From Methanomicrobium mobile BP (GTDB lineage Archaea > Halobacteriota > Methanomicrobia > Methanomicrobiales > Methanomicrobiaceae): a DNA stretch of 64,000 bases. Shown here in pieces: positions 17,658 to 25,955 of this stretch. The notes beneath the pieces were generated by a model. It searched no databases. It saw only the letters and a list, made by a program, of their open reading frames with translations, and was not told the DNA's origin. Both the position numbers and the translations under genes were made by a program. Within the stretch, counting starts at the first letter, position 1. Every line of letters starts with the position of its first letter. Where the stretch lies: assembly GCF_000711215.1 (NCBI RefSeq), contig NZ_JOMF01000006.1, positions 248,001-312,000 of the forward strand, given 5' to 3'.

Positions 17658-17683
17658 TCGGGTCACCCCCGTCATAATTCATC

Positions 17684-19783
17684 TCACAACTCATCATCTT
17701 CACCTTCAACTTCGTCCTCCCACTTCTTTATCTGCTTCTCGCGGTTCTTTGCCCGCACCTTCTCGACATTACGCGCCTCCACGACCCTCTGATTCTTATA
17801 CTCGCGGAATATGGAGAACAGCATCTCTCGATTCTTCTCGCGTTCGTAGATTTCCTGCTCGGCAGTCCAGCGGGCAAGTGCCTCCTCGAAATGCTCGCGT
17901 TTCACCGTGCCCGTGCGGCCGCGGACGGTAACAAATACCTCGGAGACGGCAATAAGCGGTATACGCTCGTCCCTCAGGGCATACATGAGGCGCATATCTT
18001 TGCTGTCCGCGATAACGGCACGGACAAGAGAGTCGGAGAGATACGATACCGCCGCATTCCCCCAGCCGTCGGTCCTTACGGGATAGATTATGTCGCCTTC
18101 GCGGATTCCGAGCTCATCGTCCATCTCCTTAAGTTCCTCCTTTGTAAGCGCGGAGAGAACTTTTACGGGGATGTATCTTGCGGCATCATCCTCATTGAAG
18201 TCATTGAACTCCTTGAGCCGCTTAATCTTCCTCTGAAGGCGCCGGTTTTCGCGCTCCTGCTTTCTCAGCAGTTTTTTCACCGAGATTATCTGATTGTCGC
18301 GCTCGGCAATGGTCTGATTCTCCTTTCTCTTCTCGAAACGTTCCGTTCTCTCGGCAGAGAGCTGTTTCTTGAGGGTTTTAATCTCCGCTTCCTTATCTCT
18401 CAGCTCTTTGCGGATATCGTCGATATGATTTCTGAGGTCTTTTACCATACCCTCAAGCTGGGCGGTCCGCAATGCCGATGCCGAACCCAGACTGTCGGCA
18501 TCGGAGACGGAAGAAATCGAAGAAACCGAAGAACCCGCATGACCGTTTTCACCCGAAACCTGCGATGCGGTCACGTTTGCGGACGCACGGGCGGAAGGTA
18601 TGAGATCCGAGATAATCTGTTCGGGGGAATAGCCGCGTATGATTCCGGCGCGGACGATATCCAGATCGTAGCCCGCGGGAATGCGCTTCTCGATAATCTG
18701 AAATTTCTGTCTGTAGAATTTGTAGGCATCCAGCGCCGCCGATAGCGAATCGCGCTCGTGATCGTTGCCGTATGGCAGACCGTATGCGTTGCAGAGCGCC
18801 GCTTTATCGTCCTGCGTCTTCGAGACTTTAGGGGTATAGGGAACGGCATTGAAGGCACGGCGAATCTTCTCGACCGACATCGGCATCTGGGCGACATCCG
18901 AGGCGACAACGACGGGATTTCCGATATCGGCAATCTCCTGCGTCCAGTCCGAGAGCGACATCCGGCGTGCGCTCTTAAGTTTAAGCAGGTTGCCTTCCAT
19001 GTCAAGCACGGCAATTCCTACGGTGGTGCCAGGGTCGATGCCGACGATTACATGCTTCTTTCTCGTGTTCTGAGAGACAAAACGGATTTTATCGAGTCTT
19101 CCGGCGGCGATGCGGACCTGATAGTCCATGGAGCGTCCCGCCTGCACGGGTATCTGTTTTCTGCCGGCAAAGACATGAAAATGAACGCGTTTCATCCCTC
19201 CGAAACCCGCATACTCGGTCTTCTCGAAACGAAGCCCCTTCTCTTTCAGGCGGCTCTCTATCTCCCTCGATTTGACCAGAACGGCGCCGTTGACCTTGCG
19301 TGCATAGCGATTCTGACTCCAGCCGCCTTTTCCGAGAGAACGGTTTCTCGAGACCGTGATTCCGCATGTGTCGTCGAAGACAATAACCTCGCTGCCCGCG
19401 CCAAGCTCGGCAACGTGCGCAATCGTCTTGGATTCCGAATACGGATCGAGCTTGTTCTGAAGGCGGATATTGTAGCGTGCGGCAACCTGCTGGAGAGATT
19501 CGGGCTCCTGATGCATGCCGCGGGTGACCAGAACAACCTTCGTCGCCGGCGGAAGCATCTGCATGAATGCGACGAGATCCTGAACGTTCTGCGATATCTC
19601 CTGAAGACTGTCGACGGCAAGAATGTCGGGCTGTTCCGCGTTTATGCGCCGAATCAGCCTGTAAAGAGAGACCTCGGCGGTATCCTTTATCTCGCCCGCG
19701 TCGCGGACCGTGAGAGCAAAAACAGGTTTTCTTGTCCTGGAACGGACAGACCCGCCGATAATGTCGATTCCGAAGATTTTCAT
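17684..19783 (-). CDS. DUF460 archaeal RNase H-fold protein with long coiled coil
   Basis: A conserved archaeal protein of unknown role, 699 residues from the ATG at 19783 (eight bases after the rio2 stop, with AAGGTC upstream). The N-terminal half carries a RuvC/RNase H-like core: IFGIDIIGGS at the start and IVGIDPGTTVGIAVLD near residue 245. The middle (about 450-560) is a charged heptad-rich coiled coil (LEGMVKDLRNHIDDIRKEL), and a second basic helix ends the protein. The early MKIF start matches where the family begins. The rio2-DUF460 pairing hints at RNA or ribosome-related work, but that is inference. Confidence 0.88.
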   Translation of the reverse strand: MKIFGIDIIGGSVRSRTRKPVFALTVRDAGEIKDTAEVSLYRLIRRINAEQPDILAVDSLQEISQNVQDLVAFMQMLPPATKVVLVTRGMHQEPESLQQVAARYNIRLQNKLDPYSESKTIAHVAELGAGSEVIVFDDTCGITVSRNRSLGKGGWSQNRYARKVNGAVLVKSREIESRLKEKGLRFEKTEYAGFGGMKRVHFHVFAGRKQIPVQAGRSMDYQVRIAAGRLDKIRFVSQNTRKKHVIVGIDPGTTVGIAVLDMEGNLLKLKSARRMSLSDWTQEIADIGNPVVVASDVAQMPMSVEKIRRAFNAVPYTPKVSKTQDDKAALCNAYGLPYGNDHERDSLSAALDAYKFYRQKFQIIEKRIPAGYDLDIVRAGIIRGYSPEQIISDLIPSARASANVTASQVSGENGHAGSSVSSISSVSDADSLGSASALRTAQLEGMVKDLRNHIDDIRKELRDKEAEIKTLKKQLSAERTERFEKRKENQTIAERDNQIISVKKLLRKQERENRRLQRKIKRLKEFNDFNEDDAARYIPVKVLSALTKEELKEMDDELGIREGDIIYPVRTDGWGNAAVSYLSDSLVRAVIADSKDMRLMYALRDERIPLIAVSEVFVTVRGRTGTVKREHFEEALARWTAEQEIYEREKNREMLFSIFREYKNQRVVEARNVEKVRAKNREKQIKKWEDEVEGEDDEL

Positions 19784-19791
19784 GCCGGACC

Positions 19792-20658
19792 TTACTGTTT
19801 GCCTGTAATCATATCGCGTATCTTCTCTGGAGACTCGACAATATTGTATTTTTTCGCGAAATACGTGGTTATGTTCGAGATATCGCGAAGGAGGATATCG
19901 TCGGCATTCTGATGGGTCGGCTCTATCCACTGCGGCCAGTCGATTATCCAGACCGTATCGCCGTCGACCATGACATTGAACTCCGAGAGGTCGTTATGGA
20001 TGAATCCGAGTTCGTATGCCTTTTTGATATTTTTGAATATTCCGTCGAAGACGGCGCGTGGCTCTTCCAGAACCGCCTGATGCAGGTTTACGCCGGCAAT
20101 ATAGGACATTGCAACTACATTGCGGTTTACGGCTATCGGGATGGGCACATTGACGCCGCCTTTCCTCAGGGCTTTGAGGGCTTCAAACTCCTGTCTTGCC
20201 GAGTATGTCGAGGCAAATATCCACGGAAAATGGCTCCACTCCGGCATAAATCCGCGATTCAGTCTTGCCGACTGAAAAGACCTCTGACCTATGCAGTGAA
20301 GTTTTATCACGAGAGCACCCGTTCCCAGTGCCTCATAGACAGAGGATTCCTTGCCGACGCCGATGAGAGAGCCCAAAGCCGTTACGGTGCCGTTCCTGAC
20401 AAGCGAGGTCACGGCAAGTGCGTCGTATCCAGAAAATGTGAGCTGATAGCCGCGATACGGCACGGAACTGCTCTTGACCATGTTCTTCTCCATGAGCTGA
20501 CCGAGCCTGTATTCCATCTCCGCCGCCGAAAGACGCGAGCTTTTACGGATGTTCTCCTCCGGCACCCAGAGGTATTTCTTCATGAGCCTCTCCAACGTCT
20601 TAAGAAGCAGGATTTCATATTTGTGAAGCCCTTTTATGTCCTCGGGAGATACCGTCAT
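19792..20658 (-). CDS. rio2: RIO2-family atypical protein kinase
   Basis: Archaeal RIO2 is linked to small-subunit ribosome maturation. The 288-residue protein has the N-terminal winged helix typical of RIO2 (residues 1-85). The kinase core follows: GVGKESSVYE nucleotide loop (100-109), the Lys-containing LVIKL strand (about 119), catalytic D223 in HNDLSEFN, and metal-binding D240 in IIDWPQ. Length is normal. It is the first gene of a minus-strand group with DUF460 and thiL, and is divergent from the TtuA-like gene. Confidence 0.96.
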   Translation of the reverse strand: MTVSPEDIKGLHKYEILLLKTLERLMKKYLWVPEENIRKSSRLSAAEMEYRLGQLMEKNMVKSSSVPYRGYQLTFSGYDALAVTSLVRNGTVTALGSLIGVGKESSVYEALGTGALVIKLHCIGQRSFQSARLNRGFMPEWSHFPWIFASTYSARQEFEALKALRKGGVNVPIPIAVNRNVVAMSYIAGVNLHQAVLEEPRAVFDGIFKNIKKAYELGFIHNDLSEFNVMVDGDTVWIIDWPQWIEPTHQNADDILLRDISNITTYFAKKYNIVESPEKIRDMITGKQ

Positions 20659-20734
20659 TGTTTATCTGTAAATGTTTTATCCGTAAAAGTTGATATAAGT
20701 GCTTAACACTCAAAAACAGGATTTTTCGTTGACC

Positions 20735-21466
20735 ATGAAATGCTCCAAATGCGCGTGCGATGCCGTAATTACGCAGAGATACTCGGGTATGAGCCTGTGC
20801 CCCCTGCATTTTACCGAAGATTTCGAGTCGCGGGCGAAGAAAGCGATACGAAAACACGGGTGGCTCTCGCCTAACGACTGCATTGCCGTTGACTGCGACG
20901 GCAGTTTCGCCGCGGCGGCACATCTTCACCTGCTTGCGAAGTTCTTCGGAAAGCGCCCCGATATCAGGCTTATTGCCGTCGGCGACGACGAAGATACTCT
21001 CAAAAAGGTAGCGGATAGATACGGCATAGAATACAGGACATGCACGTCCTTTTCGGCATTTAACCCCGGCAAATACGGCTGCACAAAGCTCGCTATTCCG
21101 GCAACGCTCGATTCCGAAGCGGAGTTTGTCTTCGAATGCATACTTAGCGGCGATTCCGACGCGCTCCTCTGCCGAGGCAGAAGCAGTGAAATCCCGCATA
21201 TAATGCCGCTCATGAACATTCCCGCAACCGAGGCTGAGCTTTACTGCCGCATTCACGGAATTGAAACGGGACATGAAACGGTATATGAAACGGGACCGGA
21301 AATCCGCGAGAGCGGCACAGACGCAGACACAGAGTTCCCGAAACTCGCAAAGGAACTTCTGGACGAATACACCGAAGAGCACCCCGCCGCGAAATATGCT
21401 CTGGTTAACCTCATGGAAGAGTTTCAAAGCGCTGAAGGGCGGGATGATTCCGAAAGAGAAAGTTAA
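20735..21466 (+). CDS. TtuA/Ncs6-like protein with degenerate PP-loop (probable pseudoenzyme)
   Basis: The first 30 residues (MKCSKCACDAVITQRYSG, then LCPLHF) match the zinc-finger start of TtuA/Ncs6 tRNA 2-thiolation enzymes. The PP-loop, normally SGGKDS, is here DCDGSF; the later GHN-x-DDEA motif is PATLDSEA. The second CxxC-type zinc site seems lost. At 243 residues it is shorter than active members (about 300). ATP-dependent thiolation is therefore unlikely; a structural or regulatory role is possible. The ATG at 20735 fits the family start; a GTG at 20699 would add 12 residues. A GATATAAG box lies about 40 bp upstream. Confidence 0.75.
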   Translation: MKCSKCACDAVITQRYSGMSLCPLHFTEDFESRAKKAIRKHGWLSPNDCIAVDCDGSFAAAAHLHLLAKFFGKRPDIRLIAVGDDEDTLKKVADRYGIEYRTCTSFSAFNPGKYGCTKLAIPATLDSEAEFVFECILSGDSDALLCRGRSSEIPHIMPLMNIPATEAELYCRIHGIETGHETVYETGPEIRESGTDADTEFPKLAKELLDEYTEEHPAAKYALVNLMEEFQSAEGRDDSERES

Positions 21467-21641
21467 GATCTGCCGGAAATTTAGGATCTGATTTAGGACA
21501 GATTTAAGATCTGTTTTTAATCTGATTAAGATAGATTTAAGACTGATTTTTGCATATCTTCAGATATACTCCGATAACAACGAAATGCAGATAATACGGT
21601 ATGCAGAATAACGAAATACAGATAATAACGGAATGCGAGGC
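21467..21641. repeat. Repeat-rich spacer before nadE, with a 31-bp tandem duplication
   Basis: The first half is built of AGATTTAAGA/GATCTGATTT variants without a strict period. The second half holds two tandem copies of a 31-bp unit, at 21579-21609 and 21610-21641, that begin AACGAAATGCAGATAATA and AACGAAATACAGATAATA. The second copy contains the GCGAGG that serves as nadE ribosome site. Confidence 0.75.
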
Positions 21642-21646
21642 AATAT

Positions 21647-22420
21647 ATGAAAGAACTCTGCGAAGGATGCGAATGCGAAAAGATTGAGCAGATGATACGT
21701 CACACGGTCTGGTCGTCGGGGCGAAATAAGATAATCATAGGACTCTCGGGCGGAATAGACTCGGCACTTGCGGCAGTACTCTGCACAAGAGCGGTGGGAG
21801 CCGAAAATGTCCTCGGATACATGCTCCCCTCGGCAGTGACGCCGAAAGAAGATATCGACGACGTAAAGGCACTCTGCGAAAAGTTCGGGATTAGGCTAGC
21901 GATTGTGCCGATAACGGGCTTAATCGGAGAATTCTCAAAGATAGAGGGCTTCACTGAGGACAACTATCTGCTCGGCAATGTCATGGCACGCCTGAGGATG
22001 ACAATCCTTTACTACTACGCAAACCAGAATCAGGGTCTCGTCTGCGGCACCTCGAACAAGAGCGAGTACCTTCTCGGTTACTCGACGAAACACGGCGACG
22101 ATGCGGGGGATATCGAGCCGCTCATGCATCTCTACAAAACCGAGGTCCGCATTCTTTCGGCGTTCACCGGCGTCATTCAGCCTATCATCGACAAAACACC
22201 CTCGGCAGGTCTTTACAGCGGTCAGAGCGACGAGAAGGAGATAGGGTTCACATACGCCGTCATAGACGAAGCGCTAAGGAATCTTGAGGCAAACAACTGG
22301 AAACCGCAGAACGATACCGAGAGCGCCATACTCGAAAAAGTAAAGAAAGCGGCGCATAAGAGGAATGCCCCGCCGAATCTGCTGAAAGACGGCGGAATGA
22401 ACGGAGGCTGCAGGATTTAA
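21647..22420 (+). CDS. nadE: NH3-dependent NAD synthetase
   Basis: Converts nicotinic acid adenine dinucleotide to NAD using ATP and ammonia. The 257-residue protein has the adenylating SGGIDS loop at 34-39, the GTSNKSEYLLGYSTKHGD block that binds deamido-NAD, and TPSAGL-x4-SDE, all NadE marks. It lacks a glutaminase domain, so free ammonia is the donor. The N-terminus carries an extra CEGCEC cysteine cluster of unknown meaning. GAGG lies 8 bases before the ATG. It is convergent with the PGI gene. Confidence 0.96.
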   Translation: MKELCEGCECEKIEQMIRHTVWSSGRNKIIIGLSGGIDSALAAVLCTRAVGAENVLGYMLPSAVTPKEDIDDVKALCEKFGIRLAIVPITGLIGEFSKIEGFTEDNYLLGNVMARLRMTILYYYANQNQGLVCGTSNKSEYLLGYSTKHGDDAGDIEPLMHLYKTEVRILSAFTGVIQPIIDKTPSAGLYSGQSDEKEIGFTYAVIDEALRNLEANNWKPQNDTESAILEKVKKAAHKRNAPPNLLKDGGMNGGCRI

Positions 22421-22450
22421 AATTTTATTCAATATTTTTTCAATTTCAAT

Positions 22451-22494
22451 TCAATTATTTACTCAATTATTTACTCAATTATTCATTCAATTTT
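22451..22494. repeat. 12-bp tandem repeat overlapping the PGI stop codon
   Basis: TCAATTATTTAC repeats at 22451 and 22463, then TCAATTATTCAT at 22475 and a partial TCAATTTTCGG at 22487. The TGA of the minus-strand PGI gene (22483-22485) lies inside the array, so the repeat has reached the coding end. Confidence 0.8.
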
Positions 22495-23223
22495 CGGCTG
22501 ATTTTTAAGAAATCTCTGATACTGGGGTGCTTTTACCGTATCGAGAATCCTGGGGACATTGAGATACTTGGGTAGAATATCTCCGCCTATGAACGAGTAG
22601 ATGGGCACGCCGTGCTTCAGACCGAGCTCGGGAATCTCGAAAGAATCGATGACTCTTATATCCGGCAGCCCTTCGGGATAGTGCGGATTTCGGATAAAGC
22701 CCGACTCGAGTTCGTAGTAAGCCGCGCCGTGCATCTCTCCGTAAAACTCATACTCGCTCTCAAACTCGCAGGATACGATATTTGCCATGACAAGCCTGTC
22801 CTTTGAAGGGTTTATGGTCACATGCCCGTATCCGCTCGGAATCAGAACGACGTCTCCCGCAGTCGCACGGATTACGCAGATATCGCTTAGGTTGCGGTTC
22901 TGAAGCAGAAAATGTGCCTCGCCCCCGAGAACCTGATAAAGTTCGGGATAAGCTCTCCCGCAGGGTGCGTTCGGATGGTAATGCCCCTTGGTCTTTACAA
23001 ACTCGGCACCCACTTTATTTGCGGGAATAACCGTAATATCGTATCTGAGATAGTTATCTTCCAGCCATTTCGCATCCCTTTCGTTCTTCGAAAGAGCGCG
23101 GTACATAAAATAGAGCGGAGTATTAGGATCCATGCCCGACTTCGTATTGTAGAGCACGGATTCCATATCCTTTACTGTGCGTTCACCCGCCTTAGGAAGC
23201 GGTCCGTCCCAGAAATTATGCAT
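22483..23223 (-). CDS. pgiA: Glucose-6-phosphate isomerase, cupin type
   Basis: Archaeal cupin PGI interconverts glucose-6-phosphate and fructose-6-phosphate and is unrelated to the bacterial/eukaryotic enzyme. The metal ligands are visible: H81 and H83 in KGHYHP, E94 in AYPELYQ, and H134 in SGYGH. The 246-residue length is longer than the roughly 190 of the Pyrococcus enzyme; the extra residues are C-terminal (IRVIDSFEIP onward), as in other methanogens. Its ATG overlaps the stop of the upstream S-layer-type gene by 8 bases, so the two are probably cotranscribed. Confidence 0.92.
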   Translation of the reverse strand: MHNFWDGPLPKAGERTVKDMESVLYNTKSGMDPNTPLYFMYRALSKNERDAKWLEDNYLRYDITVIPANKVGAEFVKTKGHYHPNAPCGRAYPELYQVLGGEAHFLLQNRNLSDICVIRATAGDVVLIPSGYGHVTINPSKDRLVMANIVSCEFESEYEFYGEMHGAAYYELESGFIRNPHYPEGLPDIRVIDSFEIPELGLKHGVPIYSFIGGDILPKYLNVPRILDTVKAPQYQRFLKNQPKIE

Positions 23224-24511
23224 TATTCTTTATTTTGCGCTGATAGACTAAATATCCAGCGATAATTAACACGAAGACCAGTACGGTAAGCACAATCGGA
23301 TTGGTGAATATATCTCCGATATTGCCGAGCGACTTGACCTTTACCTGTGCTTTCATCGAATCCGAGATCTGGCTGTTATCAAGGATATCGCGGTATCTGA
23401 TCTCGGTATCGATTCCGTAATCCTTCTCGGTCGCATCCGATGCAACACTTATTTTGTAGACACCGGTAACCGATTCTCCCGGGGCAATGTCTCCGAGATA
23501 TGCGGTATCATCGTTCGATGTGAACGGCTTTACGGCGCTGATACGTGCCTGTGCATTGTATGCGGTCGTGTCACCGATATTCCTGTATGTAATCACGAGG
23601 TTGCCCTTCTGACCGGGTCTGAATGAACCTGCTTCGGATGTAATCTCGAACTTTACCTTGCCGCCGACTTCGACTCCGACAGTCTCGGTATCGGATTTCT
23701 TGTCTTTACCGTTTGTGTCCTTGTAGGTTGCATAGACCAGAACCGGGTATGTCTTAGCCTCACCCTCGTTCGAGACCGATGCCTTGAACTTCACGTGCGC
23801 GACATCTCCGGGTGCAAACTCGCCGACATACGAGCTGGCATCGGTCGGAACGATGGCACTGCCGTCCGCCCTGTTAAGCCTGATTACGGTGTCGTGACCT
23901 GTCTCGGCACCGACATTTTTGACATCCATCGAGATATATCCCTCAACGCCGACATTCATCGAGTCCGCCTTAAGGTTCGAGATCTCAAGCTGCATGTTCT
24001 CCTTAATCTTTACCTTAAGAGGCACCAACTCGTCGACATCCTTATAGGTATACGAGATTGCATCGGTTCCGTACTGCTCGGCATAGTAGAGATACCTGTA
24101 CTTCAGATTTGCATTGAGAGTGTATGTTCCGGGTTGCGCATCCTTGTTGATTGTAACCGAGAATGTCGCGGGCACCGTGGTTCCGGAGGGGATGCTTCCG
24201 AGCATCTGAGCATCGGTCTTTACTTTAACCGGAGCACCGTTCTCGAGGAGGTCAATGCTGACAAGTCTTGCGGTACTGGGCACATCATCACGCGTGACCA
24301 CATCACTCTGAATGATCTTTGTGCCGACCTCACCCGTGTTACTGATGATGACGGTCAGTGCCGCATCGCTGCCGGGTTCAAACTCGTTCGTGCCCGATAT
24401 CTTTACATCCATTACGGGAGAACCGGATGTATATTTTACACCTGCACTTGCGGGCATTATCAAAAACGCGGCGCAGACCAGTAAAATCATTATATATGCT
24501 GAATATTTCAT
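23216..24511 (-). CDS. COG1361-type S-layer / CARDB-like surface protein
   Basis: A secreted, membrane-anchored surface protein of about 431 residues. It begins with a signal peptide ending in MPASAG, continues with about 370 residues of repeated Ig-like (CARDB/NEW3-type) strands with recurring ISNTGE, VKNVGAE and YRNIGD turns and DVAHVKF / ESVTGVYKI patterns, and ends in one membrane helix (VLTVLVFVLIIAGYLVY) plus basic tail. The start at 24511 is favoured because GGATGG lies just before it; an upstream in-frame ATG at 24520 overlaps that site. TTATTTAAATAG near 24595 could be the TATA box. The role is probably envelope structure. Confidence 0.85.
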   Translation of the reverse strand: MKYSAYIMILLVCAAFLIMPASAGVKYTSGSPVMDVKISGTNEFEPGSDAALTVIISNTGEVGTKIIQSDVVTRDDVPSTARLVSIDLLENGAPVKVKTDAQMLGSIPSGTTVPATFSVTINKDAQPGTYTLNANLKYRYLYYAEQYGTDAISYTYKDVDELVPLKVKIKENMQLEISNLKADSMNVGVEGYISMDVKNVGAETGHDTVIRLNRADGSAIVPTDASSYVGEFAPGDVAHVKFKASVSNEGEAKTYPVLVYATYKDTNGKDKKSDTETVGVEVGGKVKFEITSEAGSFRPGQKGNLVITYRNIGDTTAYNAQARISAVKPFTSNDDTAYLGDIAPGESVTGVYKISVASDATEKDYGIDTEIRYRDILDNSQISDSMKAQVKVKSLGNIGDIFTNPIVLTVLVFVLIIAGYLVYQRKIKNNA

Positions 24512-24520
24512 GATTGCCAT

Positions 24521-24890
24521 CCTTTATTCTGAATTATTGCGGATTAAAATTACGGGTTTTCTCAAAGGTTAGAATTTACAGTATTTATTACTATTTAAAT
24601 AAGCAAAGTTTAGGTATGATTCCGAATCGAAAATCTCGAAATATTTGAACGAATTTTTAGGTTTTTCAAAGATAACTGAATATAATGCCACCACGACGCG
24701 GAGATAAAACATCGGGTTTTCATGCGCGGTCGTCTCCGCATATGTTTCCGCGTGACCGCGTTCTTTTCTACTTTTTTTAGGTCACAGCGTTTCGGCAACA
24801 TGTTTCGGTAAGATGTTTCCGGAACATAACAGAAAATCTCAGGACCATAACAGAAAATATAATTCATCTTAAGAATGATAGGTTATTTAG
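24521..24890. other. Divergent promoter spacer with short repeats
   Basis: A 370-bp gap between divergent genes. Near 24595 there is a TATA-like TTATTTAAATAG for the minus-strand surface protein. AAAATATAATTC (about 24855-24866) lies some 30 bp before the ATG at 24891. CCATAACAGAAAAT-type sequence occurs twice (about 24826 and 24845), after three GTTTC-containing repeats. A short minus-strand frame here has no supporting features; I see no gene. Confidence 0.5.
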
Positions 24891-25862
24891 ATGATAACGC
24901 AACGTGCTGTTTCGGCAGTAGAAGATATCCTGAAAGCCGCGTCCTTTGATGTTGAACCCGGGACCGGCGGCGCAAGCCTTACGGCATACAGAGGCGAGGA
25001 ATGCCTGCTTGTTCTCTGTTCCGACAATCCCGATGAGATAAACAATTTTGCCGTCAAAAAATACAAGTACAAGACCGACGGCGGATTTGCTTACTGCAAG
25101 AAACTTCTCTTCACAATGAAGAAGGTCGGCTATCTGGAAGAGTGTACGGTCTGGGGTCACGAAGAACTTGCAAAGTATGCGGGTCAGGCGGTCATAGCCG
25201 ATATCCTCGGCGAGCATATCGCACTTGACTTTGAATACAATTCGCAGACGGCATCGCCTTCGGGAGCTGTCGGTGCTCAAAAATCGGGTGTGATGACACT
25301 CGACGATTACGGCCCCGAACTTGTCTGCCTTCCCGAGAATATTACCGCGGACAGGGCACAGAAGATGGCGGGCATACGCGGCGAGGTCTGTTTTGTCTAT
25401 ATTCCGCATTATCTCTACACCTGCACAAGCCGCGGCGAGAAGCAGTGCGGCAAATACCTTATCAACTTCGACCGCGACGAGAAAGGTCTCATCAACGCGA
25501 TTACGGGCAGTAAATGCGAGATTGAGTCCGAGAAACTTGAGAATGTAAAGCCCGAGACCAAGAATGTCTCCGGCGGCGCCAAGGTAATGGAGGCAAAGGT
25601 CAAGAAGAGCGAGATCTCGGAGTCGCTTCTGAAATCGCTTGTCGAAGATCTGACAAAGAACGTCAGAGTAAACCACTCCGAAGGCGATGCGATATACTAC
25701 GAGGATCTTAAAGTTGCGCCGGACAAAGACAACATCAAGGTCGAGCTTGAACTGGTCTACCTCCCCGTCGTTCAGATCAGGGGCGACAAGATTGTCGAGA
25801 TTGACATGATGTCGGGCGAGATTCTGCGCGAGCCTGTCGATGACGGCGTTGAGCTCCTTTAA
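24891..25862 (+). CDS. Conserved-looking hypothetical protein (two-part)
   Basis: A 323-residue cytosolic protein I cannot assign. Residues 1-110 have an alpha-beta pattern (AVEDILKAASFDV, then YRGEECLLVLCSDN) that loosely recalls small restriction-endonuclease-like folds, but I see no convincing PD-(D/E)XK site. There are seven cysteines, four of them in residues 150-210 (CLPEN, CFVYIPHYLYTCTSRGEKQC). The last 80 residues (VKVELELVYLPVVQIRGDKIVEIDMMSGEIL) resemble a small PepSY-like beta unit. It has its own TATA box and probably a very short leader. Confidence 0.65.
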   Translation: MITQRAVSAVEDILKAASFDVEPGTGGASLTAYRGEECLLVLCSDNPDEINNFAVKKYKYKTDGGFAYCKKLLFTMKKVGYLEECTVWGHEELAKYAGQAVIADILGEHIALDFEYNSQTASPSGAVGAQKSGVMTLDDYGPELVCLPENITADRAQKMAGIRGEVCFVYIPHYLYTCTSRGEKQCGKYLINFDRDEKGLINAITGSKCEIESEKLENVKPETKNVSGGAKVMEAKVKKSEISESLLKSLVEDLTKNVRVNHSEGDAIYYEDLKVAPDKDNIKVELELVYLPVVQIRGDKIVEIDMMSGEILREPVDDGVELL

Positions 25863-25955
25863 GCCACCGGAAATCCGAAAATCACAAAATCACAAAATTT
25901 ACCCGTTTCAAATCGGGTAAATACTTTAAAATAACATTAATTCTTTTTTATTCTT

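Noticed and set aside
16719-17675. TPP riboswitch linked to thiL
   Set aside because: No CTGAGA or ACCTGA-type conserved cores in the upstream region; thiL follows DUF460 closely in the same direction.
18758-19912. A 384-residue plus-strand open frame opposite DUF460
   Set aside because: It mirrors the codon structure of the DUF460 gene on the other strand, has no conserved motif and lies fully inside that gene.
24610-24867. An 85-residue minus-strand frame
   Set aside because: Strongly basic random-looking composition, no SD, and it lies in the divergent promoter spacer.
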